DNA from: Candidatus Omnitrophota bacterium
Lineage (GTDB): Bacteria; Omnitrophota; Gorgyraeia; JAGLLT01
DNA: 37,475 bases
Reading direction: 5' to 3'
Assembly (NCBI GenBank): GCA_030632085.1
Contig: DAOVJY010000005.1
Location: 1-37,475 of the forward strand
Position 1 is the stretch's first letter. The number at the start of each line of letters is the position of its first letter. The notes under the pieces were generated by a model. The model saw only the letters and a list, made by a program, of their open reading frames with translations. It did not search any database and was not told where the DNA came from. Below, one piece after another: positions 7,240 to 14,359 of the stretch. The translations under genes and the position numbers were made by a program.

Positions 7240-8892
7240 CTAGCCCCTCATCTTTTTATAAATATTTATCAACCCGTTGGTCGAAGAATCATGAGAAGTA
7301 ACTTTGTCATTTTGCTTTAACTCCGGCAGGATATTCTTTGCCAACTGTTTGCCCAACTCCACACCCCACTGATCAAAACTAAAAATATTCCAGATTACTC
7401 CCTGAGTAAATATCTTATGCTCATAGATGGCAATCAGGCAGCCTAAGATATAAGGAGTAAGCTTCTTGAAAATTATAGAGTTCGTGGGCTTATTGCCTTT
7501 AAATACCTTATAAGGTAAAAGTTTTTTTATTTCATCTTCCGTTTTGCCCGCGCCCTTTAATTCCACAATAACCTCTTCTTCATTTTTGCCTTTCATTAAA
7601 GCCTCGGTTTGAGCAAAGAAATTAGATAAAAGTATCTTATGGTGTTCTCCTAAAGGATTATGACTTATGGCCGGCACTAAAAAATCACATGGTATTAATT
7701 TAGTTCCCTGGTGGATAAGTTGATAAAACGCGTGCTGGCCGTTAGTTCCCGGCTCTCCCCAGATAATGGGCCCGGTTTGATATCTAACCGCTTTAGCGTT
7801 CCTATCAACATATTTACCGTTACTTTCCATATCACCTTGCTGCAAATAGGCCGGCAAGCGGTGTAAATATTCATCATAAGGAAGCACAGCGTGAGACTCG
7901 GCTTTGAAGAAATTATTATACCAGACACCCAAAAGAGCTAAAATCACCGGTATATTTTTATCAAAAGAGGTATTCTTAAAATGTTTATCCATAGCATGAG
8001 CGCCTTCTAAAAACTCAATAAAATTATTAAAACCGATAGTGCAAGCTATAGATAGCCCGATAGCTGACCAGAGGGAATATCGGCCCCCAACCCAGTCCCA
8101 GAACCTGAACATATTACTCTTATCAATTCCAAACTCAACAACTTTTTCTTCATTAGTGGAAACCGCTACAAAGTGCCGCTTAATATATCTTTCATTTTTA
8201 GCCAATGACATAAACCAGCGCCTGGCTGTGCGGGCATTGGTCATGGTCTCCCGGGTGGTAAAGGTTTTTGAGGCAATAATAAAAAGAGTTTTTTCAGGAT
8301 TAAGGCCCTTAAGTGTTTCGGCTATATTCGTGCCGTCAACGTTAGAAACAAAGTGAGTATTAATTTTTTTCTTTTTATAAGCCTTTAAGGCCTCGGTAAC
8401 CATTACCGGCCCCAAGTCAGATCCGCCAATACCAATATTTACAACATCACTTATAGGTTTATGGGTATAACCCATCCACTTGCCTAAAGATACCTTGTGG
8501 CTGAATTTTTTTATCTGATCCAGGACATCATTAACCTCGGGCATGACATCCGCGCCATCAACTTTAATGGGCGTATTGGAGCGGTTTCTTAGGGCGATAT
8601 GCAGAACCGCCCTACCTTCGGTTTCATTAATCTTCTTACCTGAATACATCTGTTTTATGGCATCTTTAAGTTGTGTTTCCTCGGCAAGTTTTAAAAGTAA
8701 GCTCATTGTTTTTTCGGTGACTATATTTTTTGAATAATCAAGCAGAATATCTTTAAAGACGAGTGAAAATTTAGAAAATCTCTCCGGATTATTTTCAAAA
8801 AGTTGTCTCATGTGGATATCTTTTATTTCATTATAATGTGCTTCCAGCTCTTTGAAACTCTTGGTTGCTGTAGGGTCAATTTTACTAAGCAT
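7240..8892 (-). CDS. pgi: Glucose-6-phosphate isomerase
   Basis: It interconverts glucose 6-phosphate and fructose 6-phosphate in glycolysis and gluconeogenesis in the cytoplasm. At 550 aa it belongs to the long (E. coli/eukaryote-like) Pgi group. Clear motifs are [14 protein letters not shown], the phosphate-binding [41 protein letters not shown] (catalytic Glu region) and [19 protein letters not shown], with a C-terminal [13 protein letters not shown] carrying the conserved Gln/Lys region. The ATG follows GGAGAAAC and lies 8 bp after rlpA, so the two are co-transcribed. gpmA and fbaB are close by, giving a small glycolytic neighbourhood. Confidence 0.97.
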   Translation of the reverse strand: MLSKIDPTATKSFKELEAHYNEIKDIHMRQLFENNPERFSKFSLVFKDILLDYSKNIVTEKTMSLLLKLAEETQLKDAIKQMYSGKKINETEGRAVLHIALRNRSNTPIKVDGADVMPEVNDVLDQIKKFSHKVSLGKWMGYTHKPISDVVNIGIGGSDLGPVMVTEALKAYKKKKINTHFVSNVDGTNIAETLKGLNPEKTLFIIASKTFTTRETMTNARTARRWFMSLAKNERYIKRHFVAVSTNEEKVVEFGIDKSNMFRFWDWVGGRYSLWSAIGLSIACTIGFNNFIEFLEGAHAMDKHFKNTSFDKNIPVILALLGVWYNNFFKAESHAVLPYDEYLHRLPAYLQQGDMESNGKYVDRNAKAVRYQTGPIIWGEPGTNGQHAFYQLIHQGTKLIPCDFLVPAISHNPLGEHHKILLSNFFAQTEALMKGKNEEEVIVELKGAGKTEDEIKKLLPYKVFKGNKPTNSIIFKKLTPYILGCLIAIYEHKIFTQGVIWNIFSFDQWGVELGKQLAKNILPELKQNDKVTSHDSSTNGLINIYKKMRG

Positions 8893-8900
8893 AGTTTCTC

Positions 8901-9317
8901 CTATTTAATAATCTCAATTCTCACTTTGGTTATTCCGTCCTGCACCATTTCAAGGTGTTTGGCGGCGGCAACCGACAGGTCTAAACTCCTGCCCCATATA
9001 TAAGGGCCGCGATCATTAATCCTGACAATCACCGAGCGGCCATTTTTCAAATTAGTTACCTTCAGGTGGGTACCCATAGGTAAGGTCTTGTGGGCGGCCG
9101 TTAGGCCATGCATATCATATACTTCCCCGCAAGCCGTGATCTTACCATGAAAAGCCTTGCCGTAATAAGACGCTCTTACCACCCAACCGTTATATTGATG
9201 ATAAATAACAGAAATCATGTGGATAGTTAAAATTATAAGCACAAAACTCATTCCAGCTAAAAGAAGCCTTCTGTTTTTACCTATAAAAAATTTGTATTTT
9301 TTTAATATATCATCCAT
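8901..9317 (-). CDS. rlpA: RlpA-like septal-ring lytic transglycosylase (DPBB domain)
   Basis: A basic N-terminus and one hydrophobic helix (about 17-36, [20 protein letters not shown]) lead into a double-psi beta-barrel: [39 protein letters not shown] and [20 protein letters not shown]. These are the RlpA hallmarks, including the acidic residue in INDRGP. Characterised RlpA cleaves peptide-denuded glycan strands at septa. Here there is no lipobox and no SPOR domain, so the protein (138 aa) is a minimal membrane-anchored form. A near-consensus promoter ends about 15 bp before the ATG, leaving a leader of roughly 8 nt with no ribosome site. It heads the rlpA-pgi-unknown unit. Confidence 0.88.
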   Translation of the reverse strand: MDDILKKYKFFIGKNRRLLLAGMSFVLIILTIHMISVIYHQYNGWVVRASYYGKAFHGKITACGEVYDMHGLTAAHKTLPMGTHLKVTNLKNGRSVIVRINDRGPYIWGRSLDLSVAAAKHLEMVQDGITKVRIEIIK

Positions 9318-9420
9318 AAACAGGTTATTATATTTTATGCCCTGGAGCGTAAAAAGTCAATATGCTCTTTTTTTTGAGAAAATATCTGACAACCGGTTAC
9401 ACCACCGCCGCGGTGGAACA
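9306..9420. repeat. 115-bp direct repeat, copy 1 (contains the rlpA promoter and start)
   Basis: This segment is identical to 9961-10075 apart from one G/A difference (9344 versus 9999). It runs from the first rlpA codons through its promoter to the palindrome CCACCG-CCG-CGGTGG at 9402-9416. Confidence 0.95.
9332..9360 (-). promoter_or_regulatory. rlpA-pgi promoter
   Basis: On the minus strand TTGACT is followed by 17 nt and TAAAAT, with an A-tract just upstream that resembles an UP element. The predicted start near 9325 gives a nearly leaderless rlpA mRNA. Confidence 0.75.
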
Positions 9421-9455
9421 TTCCACCGCATAGGTAGAACTATAGCCACAAATCG

Positions 9456-9484
9456 TTGATTCTATTTCGTAATTTGTCTATAAT
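9456..9484 (+). promoter_or_regulatory. Strong plus-strand sigma-70-like promoter
   Basis: TTGATT is followed by 17 nt and a perfect TATAAT. The expected start is near 9491. It would transcribe the small ORF at 9521 and possibly read on to gpmA, since no plus-strand terminator is evident between. Confidence 0.65.
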
Positions 9485-9520
9485 ATCTATGATATACGGA
9501 TTTCGTAAAATAAGGAGTTT

Positions 9521-9625
9521 TTGGCAGCCTTTATAGATAAAAAAGTTAAGTGGCCGCCAGATGCCCATCCCCATATTCTTTCAAAGGAACATCATCATCC
9601 GGCGCCCTGTACTATAACTTACTAA
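9521..9625 (+). CDS. Possible small protein, 34 codons, His/Pro-rich
   Basis: A TTG start follows AAGGAG by only 3 nt, 37 bp downstream of a perfect -10 element. The peptide would read (f)MAAFIDKKVKWPPDAHPHIL then SKEHHHPAPCTITY, ending in TAA just before a palindrome. The close spacing and the TTG start weaken the case, while the promoter plus ribosome site strengthen it. I recognise no family. It may instead be part of an RNA: TGGCAGCC can pair with GGCCGCCA, with one mismatch, inside the same stretch. Confidence 0.3.
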   Translation: MAAFIDKKVKWPPDAHPHILSKEHHHPAPCTITY

Positions 9626-9630
9626 TCTAG

Positions 9631-9653
9631 TGTATCACCGCGGCGGTGATACA
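9631..9653. repeat. CCGCGG-type palindrome
   Basis: Arms TGTATCACCG and CGGTGATACA flank the trinucleotide CGG. The inner CACCG-CGG-CGGTG is the reverse complement of the CACCG-CCG-CGGTG core at 9403-9415 and 10058-10070, while the outer arms differ. Confidence 0.85.
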
Positions 9654-9741
9654 TGGGTAAATCAGAAAAAAAGTGTCTATCTCCTTTTAGCCTTATTTAA
9701 TTAATATTGCATTCTCTGATTTTGAAATGAAGTTGATTCAT

Positions 9742-9764
9742 TGTTCGAGGTTTCGCCTCGAACA
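9742..9764. repeat. Perfect 9-bp inverted repeat
   Basis: Arms TGTTCGAGG and CCTCGAACA enclose the loop TTTCG. No U-run follows on either strand, so it is not an ordinary terminator. It looks like another member of the local set of short palindromes. Confidence 0.8.
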
Positions 9765-9810
9765 TAATCCATAGATAAGTGTTCTGTCTCCGGAATTTCG
9801 ATAGTTTATT

Positions 9811-9839
9811 ATTCTACACTATTTCTGGTAAAAAGTCAT
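9811..9839 (-). promoter_or_regulatory. Possible minus-strand promoter towards rlpA
   Basis: On the minus strand ATGACT is followed by 17 nt and TAGAAT, with an expected start near 9804. It begins right after the small-RNA terminator and points at rlpA. Confidence 0.4.
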
Positions 9840-9910
9840 AAAAAAACCCCCGAATCGTAACTCGGAGGTGGCCAGTGAGATAAACTCACTGGGGATGATA
9901 ACTTGCTTCT
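9840..9910 (-). ncRNA. Candidate small RNA, about 71 nt, two hairpins and intrinsic terminator
   Basis: Starting about 7 nt after a near-consensus promoter, the predicted RNA has ~17 unpaired 5' nt. It then has a perfect 8-bp hairpin (CCAGTGAG / CTCACTGG, 5-nt loop, 9872-9892), a linker, and a second hairpin (CCUCCGA / UCGGGGG, one U-G pair, 8-nt loop, 9847-9868) followed by seven U. No start codon with a ribosome site is seen inside. The segment CCACCUCC is complementary to Shine-Dalgarno sequences, so pairing with mRNA leaders is possible. No known RNA family was recognised; a riboswitch without a downstream gene seems unlikely. Confidence 0.6.
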
Positions 9911-9916
9911 ATTTAA

Positions 9917-9945
9917 AGTGTACATGTTTTTATCTATAATGTCAA
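9917..9945 (-). promoter_or_regulatory. Promoter of the candidate small RNA
   Basis: On the minus strand the consensus TTGACA is followed by 17 nt and TACACT. The expected start is near 9910, leaving about 71 nt to the end of the terminator U-run. Confidence 0.65.
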
Positions 9946-9960
9946 TAGCCTATTTTTTTA

Positions 9961-10075
9961 TATATCATCCATAAACAGGTTATTATATTTTATGCCCTAG
10001 AGCGTAAAAAGTCAATATGCTCTTTTTTTTGAGAAAATATCTGACAACCGGTTACACCACCGCCGCGGTGGAACA
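9961..10075. repeat. 115-bp direct repeat, copy 2 (orphan copy of the rlpA promoter)
   Basis: It matches 9306-9420 except at 9999 and lies 655 bp away in the same orientation. It carries the rlpA start codon context but the reading frame does not continue as RlpA. Instead the sequence leads into the small-RNA promoter. The far end carries the same palindrome at 10057-10071. Confidence 0.95.
9987..10015 (-). promoter_or_regulatory. Duplicated rlpA-type promoter upstream of the small RNA
   Basis: TTGACT, 17 nt, TAAAAT on the minus strand, identical to the rlpA promoter hexamers and spacing. The expected start near 9980 would give a second, longer (~140 nt) transcript ending at the same terminator. 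Confidence 0.6.
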
Positions 10076-10191
10076 CGGTTAATGCCTCTTTTTTTGTGAT
10101 TTATTTAATTAATCCTTGAAAAAAAATTAAATCTAGTAAATAATATAAAGGTCCATTCAATTTAACTAACTCTTTAAAAAGGAGTCAAATT

Positions 10192-10944
10192 ATGTCTGTA
10201 AAAAAGGTTGTCTTACTAAGGCACGGAGAAAGTACTTGGAATAAAGAAAACAGGTTTACCGGCTGGACTGATGTTGACTTATCCGAAAAGGGCGTCGAAG
10301 AGGCCAGGACAGCTATTAAAACTTTAACAGATGAAGGTTTTACCTTTGACGTCGCCTACACATCTGTTTTAAAGAGGGCTATCAGAACTCTTTGGATAGT
10401 TCTTAAGGGTATGGATCTTATGTGGATACCTGTCTACCGCTCCTGGCGGTTAAATGAAAGGCATTACGGCGCCTTGCAAGGCCTAAATAAAGCCGAAACT
10501 GCCGCTAAATATGGCGATAAACAAGTTTTAGTCTGGCGCAGAAGTTACGATGTGCCGCCTCCGGTATTGGAAAAATCAGATGAGCGCTATCCTGGAAATG
10601 ACCCGCGCTATCAGGGCCTGACAGAAGAAGAATTGCCTCTTACTGAGTGTTTAAAGGATACGGTAGCCAGATTTGTCCCTTACTGGGAAAACACTATAGC
10701 CCCGGTTATAAAAGAAGGTAAAAAAGTTATTATTGCCGCTCACGGCAACAGCCTGCGCGCTCTGGTAAAATATCTGGATAACGTGCCTGATGAGGAAATC
10801 GTAAAACTAAATATTCCGACGGGCATCCCGTTAGTTTATGAACTGGATGATGATTTAAAACCTATTAAACACTACTATCTGGGAGACCAGGAAGCCATCC
10901 GGAAACAGATATCAGCAATTGCCAACCAAGGCAAATCAGTTTAG
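10192..10944 (+). CDS. gpmA: 2,3-bisphosphoglycerate-dependent phosphoglycerate mutase
   Basis: It interconverts 3- and 2-phosphoglycerate in glycolysis. The histidine-phosphatase signature [10 protein letters not shown] gives the phospho-accepting His11. It is followed by [26 protein letters not shown], the substrate loop [16 protein letters not shown], and the second catalytic His in [15 protein letters not shown]. At 250 aa it is the typical dPGM length. AAGGAG lies 7 nt before the ATG. The stop overlaps the converging fbaB stop within TTAG, the same arrangement as the thioesterase/rlmN pair. Confidence 0.96.
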   Translation: MSVKKVVLLRHGESTWNKENRFTGWTDVDLSEKGVEEARTAIKTLTDEGFTFDVAYTSVLKRAIRTLWIVLKGMDLMWIPVYRSWRLNERHYGALQGLNKAETAAKYGDKQVLVWRRSYDVPPPVLEKSDERYPGNDPRYQGLTEEELPLTECLKDTVARFVPYWENTIAPVIKEGKKVIIAAHGNSLRALVKYLDNVPDEEIVKLNIPTGIPLVYELDDDLKPIKHYYLGDQEAIRKQISAIANQGKSV

Positions 10945-11990
10945 GCTATAGTAATCTCTTTATCTAAGTAAATATCCTGAATGGCGTTTAATATTTGAAT
11001 GCCTTCTTTAAGCGGTTTCTGGAAAGCCTTTCTTCCTGATATTAAGCCCATACCACCGGCTCTTTTATTAATAACCGCTGTCTTTACCGCCTGCTCCAAA
11101 TCATTCTCGCCTGAAGCGCCGCCGGAGTTAATTAAACCGATACGGCCCATATAACAATTAGCTAACTGATACCTGGTTAAATCAATGGGGTTATCAGTGG
11201 TTAATTTATCATATACAATGGGGCTGGTCTTAGCGAAATTAATAGCCGTAAACCCGCCGTTATTGGTTGGCTGTTTTTGTTTAATAATATCAGCTTCAAT
11301 AGTTACACCCAGGTGATTAGCCTGGCCGGTCATATCAGCTGCCGTATGATAATTGACACCATCTTTCTTAAAACCGTCATTTCTTAAATAGCACCATAAA
11401 ACAGTAAACATACCATACTCATGAGCTCTTTCAAAAGCTGCTGAAACTTCTTCTATTTGCCTGCGTGATTCTTTAGAACCAAAATAGATGGTGGCTCCGA
11501 CACCGACAGCGCCCATATTATAAGCCTGCTTTACGGAAGCAAACATTCTTTGATCAAAAGTATTTGGATAAGTTAAAAGCTCACTATGATTAATTTTGAC
11601 AATAAAAGGTATCTTGTGGGCATATTTACGACTCATAATACCTAAAACACCTAAGGTGGAAGCTACACCATTACAACCGCCTTCTATAGCCAACTCAATA
11701 ATACCTTCAGGGTCAAAACACCTGGGATTAGGCGCGAAAGAAGCCCCGGCTGTATGTTCAATGCCCTGGTCTACCGGTAAAATAGAAACATAACCGGTAC
11801 CTGCCATGCGGCCGGTGTTAAAAAGCAGCTGCAAATTCCTCAAAACATTGGGTGATCTGTCGGAATTTATAAAAATCCTGTCTATAAAATCAGGCCCCGG
11901 AAGATGTAAGTCTTCTTTGGCAATAGTTGCGCACTTATGCCCTAAGAGCATCTCGGCATCTTTTCCTAATAAACTCTTTACGTCTGTCAT
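10941..11990 (-). CDS. fbaB: Fructose-bisphosphate aldolase class I, FbaB/DhnA type
   Basis: It cleaves or forms fructose 1,6-bisphosphate through a Schiff base, without metal. The sequence tracks E. coli FbaB from end to end at nearly equal length (349 aa): [60 protein letters not shown], the ADIIKQK segment that holds the Schiff-base Lys in that family, and phosphate-binding [14 protein letters not shown] and [16 protein letters not shown] perfect AGGAGGT lies 8 nt before the ATG and a strong promoter lies upstream, so it is probably well expressed. FbaB-type enzymes are often linked with gluconeogenic growth. Confidence 0.96.
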   Translation of the reverse strand: MTDVKSLLGKDAEMLLGHKCATIAKEDLHLPGPDFIDRIFINSDRSPNVLRNLQLLFNTGRMAGTGYVSILPVDQGIEHTAGASFAPNPRCFDPEGIIELAIEGGCNGVASTLGVLGIMSRKYAHKIPFIVKINHSELLTYPNTFDQRMFASVKQAYNMGAVGVGATIYFGSKESRRQIEEVSAAFERAHEYGMFTVLWCYLRNDGFKKDGVNYHTAADMTGQANHLGVTIEADIIKQKQPTNNGGFTAINFAKTSPIVYDKLTTDNPIDLTRYQLANCYMGRIGLINSGGASGENDLEQAVKTAVINKRAGGMGLISGRKAFQKPLKEGIQILNAIQDIYLDKEITIA

Positions 11991-12031
11991 AAAATAAAAC
12001 CTCCTAAATTTAATTGTGTTGTGTTTGGGCT

Positions 12032-12059
12032 ATTCTACTACAAATTTTATTTTCGTCAA
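12032..12059 (-). promoter_or_regulatory. fbaB promoter
   Basis: On the minus strand TTGACG is followed by 16 nt and TAGAAT. An A/T-rich run lies upstream. The predicted leader of about 35 nt contains the perfect AGGAGGT ribosome site (11999-12005). Confidence 0.65.
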
Positions 12060-12119
12060 TATTTTTTTAAAAAATAATCAGTTTTTACTAAAGATTATAC
12101 GACGGGCAAATTAAGGCGC

Positions 12120-13070
12120 TTATTTGAGTATGTTAATTATTTGATGCAGCTCTTTAACGCTTTTAGCTGAAAACCCCATATTTCTAACAGACCTGGAGTA
12201 ACGTATCTCTCTTGCATACCAGGAGAAATGTTTTCTAAACTTCAAAACACCAATTTTCTCTCCATAAAATTTACAGCACATAGCTAAGTGTTTTTTCATT
12301 ACTTTTTTAAGCTCACCAACGGAAGGCCCTTGAAGAATCTTACCTTTTTTTAAGAAATATTCTATTTCTTTAAAAATCCAGGGATTACCCAATGAACCCC
12401 TGGCCACCATAATCCCATCGCACCCCGTCTCATCAAACATCTTTTTAGCCAATCTGCCCGAAAATATGTCCCCGCTGGCAATTACCGGAATATTAATAGT
12501 TTCTTTAACTTCTTTTATAGTTTTATAATCTACCTCGCCGCCATAGCCCTGCTGCCTAGTCCTCCCGTGAATAAATACAGCGCTTAAGCCGGCCTCCTCC
12601 GCCAACTTAGCTATTTTAACCGCGACCAGATTATCTTCCGCCCAACCGGTCCTTATTTTTATCGTAGCCGGCCTATCACCAAAACGCACCAGGATATCCA
12701 TTAAAACTTTCAAGCGCTCAACATCCTTTAGCAAACCCGCTCCCTGGCCTTTTTTAGCTACTTTGGGTGTCGGGCACCCGGCATTTAAATCCACCGTCTC
12801 ATATTTATACGATCTTAATATAAAAAGAGTTTTCTTGAGCACTTCGGGATCATCGGCTAAAAGTTGAACCCCTAAAGGGTGGTCTCTGAAATGACCCCTT
12901 AAGAGTTCTTCGGTTTTAGGTTTATTATTAATTAAAGCCCTGGTGCTCACCATCTGGCAGTAAGCAAACTTACAACCAAAACTCCTATTGAGCATTCTAA
13001 AAGGCAGATCGCTAACATCTGATAAAGGAGCTAAAATTATTTTGGGAAATTTAATTTTTTTAACCGGCAT
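12120..13070 (-). CDS. dusB: tRNA-dihydrouridine synthase, DusB-like
   Basis: This FMN enzyme reduces uridine in tRNA to dihydrouridine. The N-terminus PKIILAPLSDVSDLPFRML and the segment DLNAGCPTPKVAKKGQGAGL carry the FMN-binding and catalytic Cys motifs. IKIRTGW, FIHGRTRQQGY, IPVIASGDI and DGIMVARGSLGNPWIF follow in family order on a TIM barrel, with the short helical tRNA-binding domain at the C-terminus (about 245-316). The length of 316 aa is normal. No strong ribosome site precedes the ATG. It is divergent from the small ribbon-helix-helix-like gene. The B subfamily is the best fit but was not tested. Confidence 0.93.
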   Translation of the reverse strand: MPVKKIKFPKIILAPLSDVSDLPFRMLNRSFGCKFAYCQMVSTRALINNKPKTEELLRGHFRDHPLGVQLLADDPEVLKKTLFILRSYKYETVDLNAGCPTPKVAKKGQGAGLLKDVERLKVLMDILVRFGDRPATIKIRTGWAEDNLVAVKIAKLAEEAGLSAVFIHGRTRQQGYGGEVDYKTIKEVKETINIPVIASGDIFSGRLAKKMFDETGCDGIMVARGSLGNPWIFKEIEYFLKKGKILQGPSVGELKKVMKKHLAMCCKFYGEKIGVLKFRKHFSWYAREIRYSRSVRNMGFSAKSVKELHQIINILK

Positions 13071-13123
13071 AGAGTTTTGTACGTTTTAGCAAAATTGTCA
13101 GAAATAATAACAAAAAATTACCC

Positions 13124-13152
13124 TTGATGTTTCTATAAAAATATGCTAGTAT
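13124..13152 (+). promoter_or_regulatory. Promoter of the small ribbon-helix-helix-like gene
   Basis: TTGATG is followed by 17 nt and TAGTAT, giving a start near 13159. An in-frame ATG at 13143 falls between the hexamers, which supports the later ATG at 13182 as the real start. Confidence 0.6.
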
Positions 13153-13181
13153 ATAGCAAAAAAGTAATAGAAAGGGCTAAT

Positions 13182-13511
13182 ATGTTAAAGAGAAACCAGG
13201 TATTACTCAACGATTGGATGGTAGTTCATACAAAAGCAATTGCCAAAAAATGCGGCATCAGTTTCTCTGAAGTTATCAGACTACTTGTCTGTCTTCAGGC
13301 TTCTTCACACATTACCACACTTTATCCTGAATATAAATGCAAAATTAAACGTAAGAACATAGCTAATATTATCAATTCTGCCAATAAAAAAGAAAATTTA
13401 GACCCGAAAGACCTTCGTAAATTTCTCTCAGATATATATTTTGAATCCCGCAAAGCCATGGAATTCTGGGCCAATCAAGAAGAAAAAAAGCAAAGCAAAA
13501 AAGGAATATAA
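13182..13511 (+). CDS. Small protein with a probable N-terminal ribbon-helix-helix domain
   Basis: The first ~40 residues (MLKRNQVLLNDWMVVHTKAI, then AKKCGISFSEVIRLLVCLQ) fit the beta-strand/helix/turn/helix pattern of CopG/Arc-like DNA-binding or antitoxin proteins, including the G-x-S-x-S/F-E-x-I-R turn. The remaining ~65 residues are basic and helical (KCKIKRKNIANIINSANKKE, SDIYFESRKAMEFW) and unfamiliar. The ATG at 13182 was chosen for its GAAAGG site and because the earlier ATG lies inside the promoter. No partner toxin gene adjoins it, so it may be a stand-alone regulator. The fold assignment is pattern-based. Confidence 0.6.
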   Translation: MLKRNQVLLNDWMVVHTKAIAKKCGISFSEVIRLLVCLQASSHITTLYPEYKCKIKRKNIANIINSANKKENLDPKDLRKFLSDIYFESRKAMEFWANQEEKKQSKKGI

Positions 13512-13517
13512 AACCGG

Positions 13518-14342
13518 CTAAAAAGGCAAAAGGCGGCTAAAACCTTTACTTATTCCCACTAACACCTCTTCGCCAAGGCCCAAGCCCGTATCAATTGTTT
13601 TGGCGGTAGTATTTAAAGTAAGCCGCGTAGCACCTCTTATGGTACTCGCGAGGCCCCTTTCAAGAAAAGTTATATCGAATCTGGCCAGTTTGGCTATCGC
13701 TGTTCGCGTTAGAGCCCTGACAATAATAAGTTTGGCGAACTTAGCCGGATCATCTATATTCGTATACCTGTCGTTAACATTAACATTCCAGGTTTTAGTA
13801 TATGGTTTGCCTCTGAACATTTTTGTATAATCTATATAAATAACTTTGTTAATTTTAAGGTCCAGAGTATCAATTCTAAATTCAAACTCCTTGGCATTAA
13901 TATCCGGCGGAGGCTGAATTTGCCCTTTACTAACTTTCTCGGCTTCTTCAACAACCTTAATTTCCTCTAAATTTAACTTGCCTTCTTTATCTTTTATTAC
14001 ATAAAATTCTCTTAAGTGCAACTTCATATACTCAAAATGCAAATCTCTGTTAAGGCAAGCGTGGGCATCATAGTTTATATAAAGCTCCGGCACATCAAGC
14101 ATGATTTTTTCTTCAAAACCCGAAGGATTTAAAACTTTTAATTCTTTGGTTTCTACCGTCGTTGTTGAAAGCCCGACAATCATGCTTTGCATAGAAACAT
14201 CAAGCCCCAAAAGCTGCTTTATGTCTCTTTCCAAAAGATACTTGGCGATAACATCCTTGAAGATAGTTAAGGTCATAATCAAAAATAATGCCACAATAAT
14301 AAAGGATATAAGAGTTTTAATCAAACCTCTAAAAAATCTCAT
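13518..14342 (-). CDS. AsmA-like membrane-anchored protein (short)
   Basis: A single N-terminal transmembrane helix (about 7-27, LIKTLISFIIVALFLIMTLT) is followed by LLGLDVSMQSMIVGLSTTTV, ELKVLNPSGFEE, LDVPELYINYDAHACLN and LHFEYMKLHLREFYVIKDKE. This is the repeating beta-groove pattern of AsmA/TamB-like proteins, which sit in the inner membrane and are linked to lipid or outer-membrane assembly. At 274 aa it is far shorter than AsmA, so it would be only the N-terminal module. It ends the yjbQ-to-AsmA minus-strand run, 17 bp after the FAH-family gene, and converges on the small ribbon-helix-helix gene. Confidence 0.6.
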   Translation of the reverse strand: MRFFRGLIKTLISFIIVALFLIMTLTIFKDVIAKYLLERDIKQLLGLDVSMQSMIVGLSTTTVETKELKVLNPSGFEEKIMLDVPELYINYDAHACLNRDLHFEYMKLHLREFYVIKDKEGKLNLEEIKVVEEAEKVSKGQIQPPPDINAKEFEFRIDTLDLKINKVIYIDYTKMFRGKPYTKTWNVNVNDRYTNIDDPAKFAKLIIVRALTRTAIAKLARFDITFLERGLASTIRGATRLTLNTTAKTIDTGLGLGEEVLVGISKGFSRLLPF

Positions 14343-14359
14343 TGATTATCCTTTCTTTT

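Larger units (their letters stand above)
9318..10191. other. Long intergenic region between rlpA and gpmA
   Basis: These 874 bp carry no conventional gene. They hold two copies of a 115-bp repeat with promoters, at least three further sigma-70-like promoters, a candidate small RNA with terminator, a possible 34-codon ORF and several palindromes, listed separately. Between 9656 and 9740 nothing clear is seen beyond AT-rich sequence. The gpmA-proximal part holds a weak plus-strand promoter candidate (TTGAAA at 10116, TAATAT at 10141, 19-nt spacer). Confidence 0.8.

Noticed and set aside
9742-9764. TTCGAGG..CCTCGAA hairpin resembling a tRNA T-arm
   Set aside because: No acceptor, D or anticodon arms and no CCA context lie in the flanking 80 bases, so it is a simple palindrome.
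9656-9804. Short minus-strand ORF of about 23 codons (MDYVRGETSNN...) after the 9811 promoter
   Set aside because: It runs across a palindrome that dictates part of the peptide, the ribosome site is too distant, and nothing else supports coding.
9318-10191. Hidden RNase P, tmRNA, SRP or 6S RNA in the long intergenic region
   Set aside because: None of the conserved core sequences of these RNAs was found on either strand by eye.
13143-13181. Earlier ATG for the small ribbon-helix-helix-like gene
   Set aside because: It lies between the -35 and -10 hexamers of the likely promoter and has no ribosome site, whereas the ATG at 13182 has GAAAGG.
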